DNA from: a virus
DNA: 46,800 nucleotides
Virus record (IMG/VR): IMGVR_UViG_3300037117_000022
Coordinates: 1 to 46,800 of that record
Strand: one strand, 5' to 3'
The position numbers and the translations under genes were made by a program. Every line of letters starts with the position of its first letter. The stretch's first letter is position 1. The notes under the pieces were generated by a model, which saw only the letters and a program-made list of their open reading frames with translations, searched no databases and was not told where the DNA came from. Below, piece after piece: positions 1 to 8,173 of the stretch.

Positions 1-127
1 ATCCGCCGTTCATCGTCTGCGCCCCTGCCCATGATTGAGTTCCAGACGTGGAGGGTATTTGTCCCGCAGCATCAGGCCATGTGTTACTAAATCCCCGCTG
101 GATTATAGAAGCAGAGCCAAGATTCAG
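1..127. repeat. Terminal redundancy, left copy (identical to 46674-46800)
   Basis: Bases 1-127 are identical to the last 127 bases of the window. The reading frame of the fibre gene is preserved when one copy is removed and the ends are joined. The length of exactly 127 suggests an assembler k-mer overlap rather than a phage terminal repeat. The overlap also lies inside a 144-bp tandem repeat, so the true repeat number is not resolved here. Confidence 0.95.
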
Positions 128-1813
128 AGCGTAAGCACTCAGTGTTTGCGCCAGTATTAGCGCGTTCATCTGTGCAAAGGTGACAGACCCGTAGCTCGAT
201 GGAGCATTGGTTATAAATATCGCGTCGCTGCCGATTGGTGTGCCCGAAAAAAGTGTTCCTGTCCCCTGATCGCCCACGGCGATGATCGAGGATGGACCGG
301 CGCTTTCAGCGGTGAAAACAAACCAGTAGCCGCTCTCGTTGTTCATTTTCAGGTCAAGGATATCCGCCCCGCTATTGATCGTTACCGCAGACGTTACCCC
401 AATCACCGCCCCTTGGACATGGTTGCTGCCCTGATTCAAAACTAGAGCATTATCTCCCGTGATCAGAGATGCGGCGAGGTTTGCAGGCCCGCCTGTGCTG
501 TCGACTAGCAAGCCATAGCTTCCCGTGCCGCCGGTCGCACAATTCGCGCCGACTCCATTGATGCTGCCTAGCACATGAGTCCAACAGGCCCCGCCATTGC
601 CGCCCGTTGTTCCCGCAATAAAGGCGTTGATCGTATTGACATGTAGGGACGTTTGAATGTTGTATCCCCACCCATGCCCTGTCAAGGAACTGCACGAGGC
701 GCTTGATCCCATGCCCGTACAGTAGCTCTGCCCGTTTGTCTCCACGCTGTCGTGCGGGCCTAGAAATTCAACACCATCTCCACCGCAATACTGCTCTGTC
801 ACATTTTGGAAGGTGTCTGGAAGGTAATTTCCCCCACTTGGAGTCGCCCACGAAACATCTCCGAACATATTCCATTCGGTGTACCGGCATCCTGTGAGTC
901 CGTTTTGCAGCGTCACGTTTTGCAAAAGAGAGGCGCGACCATAGAGACGCAAAGGCCAGCTTGTTCCTGTTTGATTCGAGCGATTTCCGTCAAGCGTAAT
1001 GTCCTCCACTCGTACCTGATACGCACCATAGTGAGCACCTGCATTCACGCTACACACGCCGCCCGTTGGGAGAGTTCCGGGGCAAACTGTAGATGTGTTG
1101 GTAAGCGAACTAAAATGTGTATCCGTAACCAAATCCCGGTTGGCTCCAGACGCGAGCAGGAGAATCGTATTGTTCTGACCAGAGCCTACGAGGCTTGCAG
1201 AATCCACAGATGCGGTAGTTGAGTCAGGGAGGGTAATGCCGCCAACCGTGTAGGTCCCCACCCCGAAATGAAGCACCTGAGAAGGTTGAGGCGTCAGCAC
1301 TACCGCACTTGAATAAGACCCATCAAGGAAGTTGATTTGTGAGGCCGTGGTTGCTGCGTTCGAACAGGTGCCAATGTCTGAATAAGTTACCGATGGACAT
1401 TGTGCTACTCCTTGCAGCATTGGCGCACTCACCGGCCCGGTAAACGTCGCACCAGAGAGAGACGCGCCAAGGCCCGTTCCCACTAGCGCCTGATCTACGA
1501 GAGTCTGCGTCTTAATCACAGGGGCGGAGTACACAATCGTGTAGTATCCAGGGGCCATGTACGCAAAAGCGTGCCCCATGCCGTCAGTCGTTGCCGGATT
1601 CATGGGAACGGTGCAAGCCGGGTCTAAATAGGCGCTGGCAAGACCTCCACGTGGTTGGCCGATACCCGATTGCCCATAATAGGTAACATGCGCCCCAGCC
1701 ACTGCCTGACCTACTGCGGTGCTCACGAAATCATCACGCCGGACGCAGTTCTGTCCGTAGAGTGTGGCACACGAAAAAACCGCCAACAGGACGGTGATGG
1801 TGATTTTCTTCAA
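1..1813 (-). CDS. Secreted-type beta-helix tail fibre, 5' part (continues across the contig ends)
   Basis: The frame is open without a stop from a TTG at 1813 to the left edge, 604 codons. It continues in the same frame at 46673-46324 once the ends are joined, giving about 720 aa. The TTG is preceded by TAGGAGACGAA, the same ribosome site used by the fibre gene starting at 46171, and no ATG fits. Residues 1-20 form a Sec-type signal peptide ending LYGQ. Residues 21-112 match the N-terminal module of the 3678-7226 protein. Residues of about 140-480 are rich in G, N, T and S and look like a right-handed beta-helix of the pectate-lyase type, with phrases such as VGGITLPDSTTASV. The C-terminal part carries the 48-residue tandem repeat. 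Receptor binding or glycan cleavage at the tail tip is inferred; no catalytic residues could be assigned. Confidence 0.85.
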   Translation of the reverse strand, partial: MKKITITVLLAVFSCATLYGQNCVRRDDFVSTAVGQAVAGAHVTYYGQSGIGQPRGGLASAYLDPACTVPMNPATTDGMGHAFAYMAPGYYTIVYSAPVIKTQTLVDQALVGTGLGASLSGATFTGPVSAPMLQGVAQCPSVTYSDIGTCSNAATTASQINFLDGSYSSAVVLTPQPSQVLHFGVGTYTVGGITLPDSTTASVDSASLVGSGQNNTILLLASGANRDLVTDTHFSSLTNTSTVCPGTLPTGGVCSVNAGAHYGAYQVRVEDITLDGNRSNQTGTSWPLRLYGRASLLQNVTLQNGLTGCRYTEWNMFGDVSWATPSGGNYLPDTFQNVTEQYCGGDGVEFLGPHDSVETNGQSYCTGMGSSASCSSLTGHGWGYNIQTSLHVNTINAFIAGTTGGNGGACWTHVLGSINGVGANCATGGTGSYGLLVDSTGGPANLAASLITGDNALVLNQGSNHVQGAVIGVTSAVTINSGADILDLKMNNESGYWFVFTAESAGPSSIIAVGDQGTGTLFSGTPIGSDAIFITNAPSSYGSVTFAQMNALILAQTLSAYALNLGSASIIQRGFSNTWPDAAGQIPSTSGTQSWAGAQTMNGG

Positions 1814-1821
1814 TTCGTCTC

Positions 1822-3681
1822 CTAGTTCTGCGTGGTTCTCATTTTCAGAGTGGGTCCTAAAAGGGCAAACATTCCCACGGCCGGTCCGCTGAGGGCGAAG
1901 GTAGCCGTCACTGTCGTGTTCGCGGTGACATCGACTACACAGGGCGACGTTGAACAGCCGCCGCCGCTGAAACCTGCAAAGGTGGAACCGCCAGATACGG
2001 TCGCGGTCAGGGTGATATTCGTACCACTGGCGATGCCGGATTCGCTAGGCGTGCCCGGATAAGAGATCGTCCCGCCGGTCACCGTGCCGCTACCTGAACC
2101 AGCCCCGGAGACTGTCAGTGTGTAGGTAGATCCTGCCAAATACTGATAGGCTCCAGCGTCAAACGTTGAGCCGCGAGCATTCACCGGGATAGCTGGATAG
2201 CTCGCCGTGTAACTTACCTCTGCGACGCCGCCTGACGTTCCTGAGCACAGGGCCGAGTCGCTGGAATAGGCCGAACAGGAGGACAAAAGATTCGCGCCCG
2301 CATGGATTGTCGAGCCGCCCGAAGTCGGGGCATAATTATTGCTGCTCGTGTAGCCTTGCCCGTTGGCAACCGCTTCCGTCTGAATTAGCTCGTTCCCGTT
2401 GTCCGTCCAAGTACAGGTTGACCCGGAGTTGCAGGTTTCGATTGTGCTGAGCGCGGCAATGCCGATGAGGTGGTTATTCTGGAAATGGACTGTGCCATTC
2501 CAGAGTTGCGCGCCGCTGTCCTGATAGAGAGCGCGAAGTGTGCAGGTATTCGTCGTGTGATCTATGGTGTTGTTGGTGAAGTACATCGTAGTCGGGGTGC
2601 CATTCACATCGTTTTCGATCTGGATGCAGTTGCCGCCGTTTCCGATGTCGTAAAACACATTGTTGAAGAAGTAAATTCCCCCGGTGGGCGCATGTAATTC
2701 GAAGGTGATTCCTATGTTTGTATGCCGGACGACATTGTTATAGACGGTAAGAGTCCCACCCGTACTGGAAGGTTCAGCCATCTCCAGAACTCCGCCGTGG
2801 GTGCTCGGGTCATAAGACTCATACATATACTCGAAAAGGTTGTCGTGCACCGTCGTCACATTTCCGGGGCTGTTCAGCGCATTGGACATGTAGCGAAAGA
2901 CATTGTCGTGCACATCGTAAGCGTCTGCATAGACTCCCCACCCGGTACAATCGCCGTTCCCCGTGCAATGGCTATCCGAACCGTCAAAAACGTTGTAAGC
3001 GATGACGCTGTGAGTCACCCCCGCCGAAGTGCTTCCCGCGAGTATCGTTCCCGCATCCATGCAGCAAGTCACTTGGGGATTGTTTGTCTGCGTCCAACCG
3101 TGGAAGTAGGAGTTGGAGACAGTGATATAGGTCCCTAAGCGGTTGATGTAGGTTGCTCCCCCGTAGTTGGGAGGCGTGGCGTGGCACCTTCCCGTGAACT
3201 CGAAGTTGTCGAGGGTAACGTAATTCACGCTATGGATATACACTGCGAGCGAGTTGTAATCGTCATAGGAACAGCTCGTCACGAACGCGGTGCTCGTGGG
3301 GTTGTCGAAAGTGATGATTGGCCGCGCCCAGGAGCCGCCGGTGTACCAAGTCTTATCGACCCCAAGATAAATGGTGTTTCCACTCGATCCGCTCCACGTC
3401 CAATTCCACTCTCCCCCCATTGGGGTATCTGTGGAATCGCTCGTGCTCGCGGAGAAGTGATAAGTATCGCCACCACGGAAGATGACCGAATCTCCTGCGG
3501 CTGGAGTTGTGGAGGCACAGGTATTCGAGCAGTTCGGCATTCCTGGCGCGTGACGCCATGGAGTTGTTTTGCTGGTGCCGTTGTTCGTATCAACGCCTTG
3601 CGCCGAGACGTAGTACGTTGCTCCCGAAGCGGAGGCGGAAAGCAGCGCGATCGCGAAGAATAGGAATAGTGATTTCATCAT
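1822..3681 (-). CDS. Secreted right-handed beta-helix protein with C-terminal InlB-like repeat
   Basis: Start chosen at the ATG overlapping the TGA of the upstream gene (ATGATGA); the frame extends 17 codons further upstream only inside that gene. The product is about 619 aa. Residues 1-20 are a Sec signal peptide (hydrophobic core FLFFAIALLSA, then ASASG). The mature N-terminus, ATYYVSAQGVD, is the usual opening of DUF1565-like parallel beta-helix proteins. It is followed by many short N-N-x-F/V helix rungs (NNVVRHTN, NNVFYDIG, NNTIDHT). Residues of about 530-600 resemble a divergent InlB B-repeat (GFSGGGCSTSPCVVDV followed by TVTATFA). A tailspike or surface-glycan-binding role is inferred from the fold and from its place in the fibre cluster. 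Catalytic residues are not identifiable. Confidence 0.82.
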   Translation of the reverse strand: MMKSLFLFFAIALLSASASGATYYVSAQGVDTNNGTSKTTPWRHAPGMPNCSNTCASTTPAAGDSVIFRGGDTYHFSASTSDSTDTPMGGEWNWTWSGSSGNTIYLGVDKTWYTGGSWARPIITFDNPTSTAFVTSCSYDDYNSLAVYIHSVNYVTLDNFEFTGRCHATPPNYGGATYINRLGTYITVSNSYFHGWTQTNNPQVTCCMDAGTILAGSTSAGVTHSVIAYNVFDGSDSHCTGNGDCTGWGVYADAYDVHDNVFRYMSNALNSPGNVTTVHDNLFEYMYESYDPSTHGGVLEMAEPSSTGGTLTVYNNVVRHTNIGITFELHAPTGGIYFFNNVFYDIGNGGNCIQIENDVNGTPTTMYFTNNTIDHTTNTCTLRALYQDSGAQLWNGTVHFQNNHLIGIAALSTIETCNSGSTCTWTDNGNELIQTEAVANGQGYTSSNNYAPTSGGSTIHAGANLLSSCSAYSSDSALCSGTSGGVAEVSYTASYPAIPVNARGSTFDAGAYQYLAGSTYTLTVSGAGSGSGTVTGGTISYPGTPSESGIASGTNITLTATVSGGSTFAGFSGGGCSTSPCVVDVTANTTVTATFALSGPAVGMFALLGPTLKMRTTQN

Positions 3682-6600
3682 TTCAGCGCGATGGCGGCTC
3701 CGATTGGAGTTCCGGAAGACGTTGTCGTCCACGTTGGAGCTGTCCCGGACGCGGTGTTCAGCAATTCCGCCGCCGCGTCATAGCCTGAACTGGAAGGCGT
3801 GAGATGCCCATAAGTCGTGACGCCGCTTACCGTGCCCAAAGAAGCAATTAAACTTTGTAGAATCAAGTCACTAGAACCTGAGAGCGTAAGAGCTACTCCG
3901 GGTTGACTCGTGCCGGATGAGGAATCGAATATAGTACCTGAGGTGTCAAGTACCACGCCCCCGCCGCCGGTGACGGAATACTCGAAATACTTCAATTTAT
4001 CTAAATTGCTGTTCAAGGTCGCGTTAGACCAAGTAACCGTGATCGTCGTCACCCCGCCCGTCAGGCTTGGGATAAAGGCGCAGTTAGAAGTACCTATTGA
4101 AGCGTGGTTTAAGGAACAGCCCGAGGGGATTGTCCAAGTCCCTCCGCCGCTGATGGAAGTGATCGTTAGCGGCGTGCCGGTCTGGTCATTGGCCCAAAGA
4201 ACACCGACATTCCCCGTCCCGGTTGAGGCAACCGTGATCGAGCAGGTGGCGGTGCCAGCCGTACACGCAGCCCCAGCTACGCTTTGGACAAATGTAAAGG
4301 TGTGGCCGGTGGTGATCGTGTAGAGTGCACCCGCTGGCGTCGTGGTATAGCCGAAGCCGTAACAGCCGGCGTTGATGGTTTCGGTGGTAGTGACCGAGAT
4401 CGGAGTAGAAGTTAGGACCGGCGCTGAACCTGTGATGTTGTACTCGAGCGCGCCGTAAGTGCAAGAGGGCGTAACGCTCTGGGTGCTCGAATAAGTACCC
4501 GCAGCCGGTGACCACGCGACGGAAGGAGCGGCGACTAGCCCGTTCCCACTTCCGCCCGCTACCGATGCAATCGATATGCCGTTAGGACCGGGGGTGATAA
4601 CAACATTGCCGCCCGCCGTGATCTGTCCCGGAGCGCAGCGCGAAACATAATTCACATTGTCGAGTGAAGTGATGGTGCAGTTCTGCCCCTCTGCGACAAC
4701 CAGCGTGGAGTTGCCGTCAATGGTCGAGGTGGTCGGGGTGATCGTGACCGCGCCTGTGTTGGTGTTTTTTATTCCGAATACGAAGTTTGAACCGAAGCTC
4801 GCAGCGCTTGGAAGACTCTCCGCTACCGCTGAGGCATAGTTGACAGCGATCCAGGTAGCCCGATCCGTGGCAGCGACTGTATCAGAGGAACCGGAAACCG
4901 TTCTACCGGCAATACCGGATAGACCAAACGCTGCCGCGCCGCCGACGCCACCCGAAGGAGTTGATGTCAGAATCTGGGGAACGCCATTCGGAGCAGTCGG
5001 GAGGGTTGGTAGTCCACTGACTGCAGGTGGATTTCCTATTGTGCTCAATTCCCAGTTGGTTCCGTCGTAGCAGGCCAGCTCTTGCTTATTTGCGAGCACG
5101 TCGTTGGCGGCTAGAGTCGTCGTGCCTTGCCATTTCGCGACTGACTTCGCGCCAAGGCCGTTCACGTTGAGGGTCAAGCCGGTCCCGGTGTTGGCCGTCG
5201 TGGTGGTGTAGATGATGCAATCGTTCGCGGTTGGCGTGAAGCTGGGAACCGTGGTGCAAGCTTGTGTCGTACCAAAGCCGGAAGTATCCGCGCAATTTAG
5301 CGGCGTGGTTACCTGATGGCTGGAGCGATTATCCACATAAGCATCGGTCGCCGGCTTGGTATCGTTTGAGCCGGCGGCTTGCGTGGTCGCCGTGGTGCCG
5401 TTGGGAAGCGCTGGCGTGCCACTCAAGCCCGCAGCCGTGCCAGAGGTGTTGGCTGCATTGTTTGGAACATCCGCTGTGCCGATTGTGATGTCGCCGGTGC
5501 GTCCATCCACACTGGACACTGCGCTTGGGGGCCCCGATGTGCTCGTTCCCGTCCATGCAGTCAAGCTGAAGTTGTCGTAATAGGCTGTGCTCGTCCCTGC
5601 TTGGCCGCTGACGTTATCAATCTGAAATTGCACATTCAGTTCGTTGTAAGATGCCGAACCGGCATTGTAGGTTCCTATGCCCACCAGCGGGCTGCTCGGA
5701 GACCAAAGAGTATGCGGGCCAGAAGCGTTTGTGTACACCATTGCCTGATAGGTGTAGGTGTGTGCAGTCTGATCAATCGTGACCCACCATTGCAGACGAT
5801 TCCAGGCGTTAATGTCGGCAGTATCTAACGAACAGGGGATTCCGGTTGCAATCCACCCGCCCCCGCCCGAATCGTAAACCCGCCAATCATGTGCGCCAGT
5901 TGTGTAACAAGCAACCGACATGACATAACGATAAGGGGTTTTGAAGATGTCAGGATCGAACTCGTAGCCGGTAAGATTCGCGCCAGGAATAGGGTAGATA
6001 GATATATCGTAAACAAGGTTCGTGATGTTCCCGATTGTCAGTGAGCTACTGTCGCCACCTGTCCACGGCCCACCATGCGGGCTCATGTACTGATACCATA
6101 AGGTGTTCCACTGACCAGTATCTAGGTAGGCTACGCCACTCTGCGTTCCCGCTGTCGCAGTCAATGTTAGGTGAGTAGCATCAGTAACACTCGAAATCGT
6201 ATAACTGCCGCTGTTGATCTTAATGGGCTGACCCGCCCATCCTGTGTTGAACTGCACACCGCTCACCCACGTCACAGCGGTGCCTGACGTATTCACCGTT
6301 CCCGAACCCGACGAGTTTGTAACTTTCAACGATGTACCCGAGAGCGAAGGACTGGCAACGCCATACGTTGTGGTTACTTCGCCAATACCAGTTGACGAGC
6401 CGGTTGCGCAGTTGTTGTTTGGGTTACAGACCGAGAATGTATTGTCTTCCAAGTGATTGAAAACCACTGCGGAAGGGGGAGGAGTCGGCAGGGCACCAGA
6501 ACTCACGGGCGAGATATATTGGCATCCTATCGCGTTTCCATGTACGTCAATCCCGTCTGGAGCTTGCCCGACTGGGCAGCGTGTAGGAGCAGAAGTTAAC

Positions 6601-7226
6601 GCGCTTGCCGATGCAGCCGTGCCGCTGGTGTTGGATGCAATACTGCCAGGGATAAGGTTTGCCGGGAACGGGTTGACAGAGCTGTAGCTTGCGTCCCACG
6701 CGTTTGACCCGGTATAGTTCGGGACACCCGCGCCACCCGGAGGCCATGTCATCGAACCGCCACTTGCCCCAGCGTTGATAGTCTGGTTCGGCCACGCGCC
6801 TGTAATGGTCACGTTGGTACCAGCGACCAAGGATGGCGAGCTTAGCGCGGCAATGATCTCCGCTGCGGTGAGTGAGTACGAGCCTGCCCCCGTTCCTGCA
6901 GGCACTTGATCGACCGTAGTCTGCGTCTGGATGGCTGGGGCGGAGTACGTGATCGTGTAATACCCCGGTGCCATGTAGGCGAAGGCTTGGCCGTGACCGT
7001 CCGTAGTCGATGGGTTCTGCGTAACGGTGCAAAGAGGGTCTGAATAGGTGTTGGCAAGGGTAGGGCTGGCCGTTTGACCAATGCCGGATTGGGCGTAGTA
7101 AGACACACTCGCTCCGGCAATAGCCTGCCCCATCGCAGTAGTCACGGAATCATCGCGTCTCGCACAGTTCTGCCCGTAGGCGTACTGCACGAACAGGATA
7201 GCGACAACCAGCAGAATCCTTTTCAT
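3678..7226 (-). CDS. Large multidomain secreted-type tail fibre (1182 aa)
   Basis: Starts at an ATG sharing its A with the stop of the upstream gene (TAATG). Residues 1-19 are a signal peptide ending AYGQ. Residues 20-115 are a module shared with the 1-1813 fibre (CARRDD, YYAQSGIGQ, AYMAPGYYTI). Residues of about 250-560 look like a jelly-roll/ConA-like domain with many aromatic residues. Near 600-640 is the common fibre motif TTQAAGSNDTKPATDAYVD. Residues of about 925-1000 resemble a chitobiase/beta-hexosaminidase C-terminal repeat (AAGTYSSTQSVTPSC). The C-terminus is a Gly/Ser/Thr-rich beta domain. Lectin-like modules joined to fibre linkers suggest adhesion to a surface polysaccharide. The Sec signal is unusual for a virion fibre. 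Confidence 0.82.
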   Translation of the reverse strand: MKRILLVVAILFVQYAYGQNCARRDDSVTTAMGQAIAGASVSYYAQSGIGQTASPTLANTYSDPLCTVTQNPSTTDGHGQAFAYMAPGYYTITYSAPAIQTQTTVDQVPAGTGAGSYSLTAAEIIAALSSPSLVAGTNVTITGAWPNQTINAGASGGSMTWPPGGAGVPNYTGSNAWDASYSSVNPFPANLIPGSIASNTSGTAASASALTSAPTRCPVGQAPDGIDVHGNAIGCQYISPVSSGALPTPPPSAVVFNHLEDNTFSVCNPNNNCATGSSTGIGEVTTTYGVASPSLSGTSLKVTNSSGSGTVNTSGTAVTWVSGVQFNTGWAGQPIKINSGSYTISSVTDATHLTLTATAGTQSGVAYLDTGQWNTLWYQYMSPHGGPWTGGDSSSLTIGNITNLVYDISIYPIPGANLTGYEFDPDIFKTPYRYVMSVACYTTGAHDWRVYDSGGGGWIATGIPCSLDTADINAWNRLQWWVTIDQTAHTYTYQAMVYTNASGPHTLWSPSSPLVGIGTYNAGSASYNELNVQFQIDNVSGQAGTSTAYYDNFSLTAWTGTSTSGPPSAVSSVDGRTGDITIGTADVPNNAANTSGTAAGLSGTPALPNGTTATTQAAGSNDTKPATDAYVDNRSSHQVTTPLNCADTSGFGTTQACTTVPSFTPTANDCIIYTTTTANTGTGLTLNVNGLGAKSVAKWQGTTTLAANDVLANKQELACYDGTNWELSTIGNPPAVSGLPTLPTAPNGVPQILTSTPSGGVGGAAAFGLSGIAGRTVSGSSDTVAATDRATWIAVNYASAVAESLPSAASFGSNFVFGIKNTNTGAVTITPTTSTIDGNSTLVVAEGQNCTITSLDNVNYVSRCAPGQITAGGNVVITPGPNGISIASVAGGSGNGLVAAPSVAWSPAAGTYSSTQSVTPSCTYGALEYNITGSAPVLTSTPISVTTTETINAGCYGFGYTTTPAGALYTITTGHTFTFVQSVAGAACTAGTATCSITVASTGTGNVGVLWANDQTGTPLTITSISGGGTWTIPSGCSLNHASIGTSNCAFIPSLTGGVTTITVTWSNATLNSNLDKLKYFEYSVTGGGGVVLDTSGTIFDSSSGTSQPGVALTLSGSSDLILQSLIASLGTVSGVTTYGHLTPSSSGYDAAAELLNTASGTAPTWTTTSSGTPIGAAIALK

Positions 7227-7924
7227 TAGAGAACCTTGACAATCATCGTTGGGGTACCACCAGTGACGCTGGAAACCACGCAGCGGACGAAGTTCACGTT
7301 TTCGAGGGAGTACTGCACTGACGCGGGCGAAGAAAGAGTTCCACCCGTGACCGTGGCGAAGGGCGTCGTCGAAAGATTCGTGTATTCCGAATCTGCATCC
7401 CGCATTGCGCCCTGAAGCATGAAACTCGCTGTAGTCGGCAACGATGGGCAGGAAGCAATGACGTTGATCGTCCGCTCCACACTCGTATCACTCTCATTGT
7501 GGAACACGGCTATCGGTGCAGAGGTCACGTTCGCGCACGTCTCTGCTAATTCCCAAACAGGGATGATCCCGTAACCCGTGTCTGCAATCGAAACGATGTT
7601 GGAGGCGGTCAGAGGGAAAACAATCGTCCCCGCACCCGTGGAAGCGCTGATGGTTACCGTGGTAATCGGCACCGCCGTCGCTGCGTTCACCGCACCCGAG
7701 CCTGCTGTCGTGGCGCGCACGGAAACGAGCCCACCCGCTACAGGAATATTTCCCGAGACGATTTGGACAGTGAGGGTGACGACGTTGGAGGTTAGCGCGG
7801 TGTTGGTGACGCTGAACCGGGTGTCACTCTGGTTGTATGACTTAGAGCCAAACAAATACCCCGGCTCGCCGGGATTCAAGAGCTTAGGCGACGGCGCAAG
7901 GCCGGATTTATCGTAAATTGGCAT
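7226..7924 (-). CDS. Virion structural protein, fibre-associated (232 aa)
   Basis: Start at the ATG (MPIYDKSG) 8 bases after a strong AAGGAG site; the frame opens 15 codons earlier but without a ribosome site. The protein is Thr/Val/Ser-rich and predicted all-beta, has no signal peptide and has no family I recognise. It lies between the internal virion proteins and the secreted fibres and is coupled by TAATG to the 1182-aa fibre. This makes a fibre adaptor or minor tail protein the likeliest role. That assignment rests on position only. Confidence 0.7.
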   Translation of the reverse strand: MPIYDKSGLAPSPKLLNPGEPGYLFGSKSYNQSDTRFSVTNTALTSNVVTLTVQIVSGNIPVAGGLVSVRATTAGSGAVNAATAVPITTVTISASTGAGTIVFPLTASNIVSIADTGYGIIPVWELAETCANVTSAPIAVFHNESDTSVERTINVIASCPSLPTTASFMLQGAMRDADSEYTNLSTTPFATVTGGTLSSPASVQYSLENVNFVRCVVSSVTGGTPTMIVKVL

Positions 7925-7945
7925 TCGTTTTCTCCTTATTGCTGG

Positions 7946-7974
7946 TTGACTTTCAAAGAAAAAGAGCACATAAT
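7946..7974 (+). promoter_or_regulatory. Sigma70-like promoter for the 7997-8173 gene
   Basis: TTGACT at 7946-7951, a 17-base spacer and CATAAT at 7969-7974, each one mismatch from consensus, on the plus strand. The expected transcription start is near 7981, about 16 bases before the ATG. It lies in a roughly 200-bp gap between two minus-strand late genes and fires against the late operon. Confidence 0.65.
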
Positions 7975-7996
7975 GTGTGCCATCTTGAGGTGCTCT

Positions 7997-8173
7997 ATGG
8001 ACTGGGTTTCCGAGTTCCTAAACGCTAAAGTTCCGATGATCGTGCTGCTATTTGCAGCGGTGATCTTAGAAATTCGCCACCATTACTATTGGAAGGCGAT
8101 TGACGCTCTATGCGCCGAACTCAATCCTTCTTCTCGTCCTTCTTCCGATCAAGTTGTAGGGCAGCGCCCGTAA
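7997..8173 (+). CDS. Small membrane protein in reverse orientation (moron-like)
   Basis: A 58-aa ORF starting at ATG 7997, preceded by TTGAGG with 6-base spacing and by its own promoter. Residues of about 14-30 (MIVLLFAAVILEI) form one transmembrane helix, followed by an aromatic, charged tail (RHHYYWKAIDALCAELN). The frame extends upstream to 7946, but that part overlaps the promoter. The last 53 bases run antisense to the end of the 8121-9542 gene. A short membrane protein with a private promoter, opposite to its operon, is the classic moron layout; such genes often alter host envelope or exclusion traits. The function here is unknown. Confidence 0.55.
   Translation: MDWVSEFLNAKVPMIVLLFAAVILEIRHHYYWKAIDALCAELNPSSRPSSDQVVGQRP

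Noticed and set aside
703-1222. Plus-strand frames of 64-138 aa inside the fibre gene
   Set aside because: They are antisense to a continuously open fibre frame, have no ribosome site and show compositions typical of antisense reading.
5329-5337. Perfect DnaA box TTATCCACA on the plus strand
   Set aside because: A single copy inside a fibre gene is compatible with chance in a genome of this size and is far from the replication genes.
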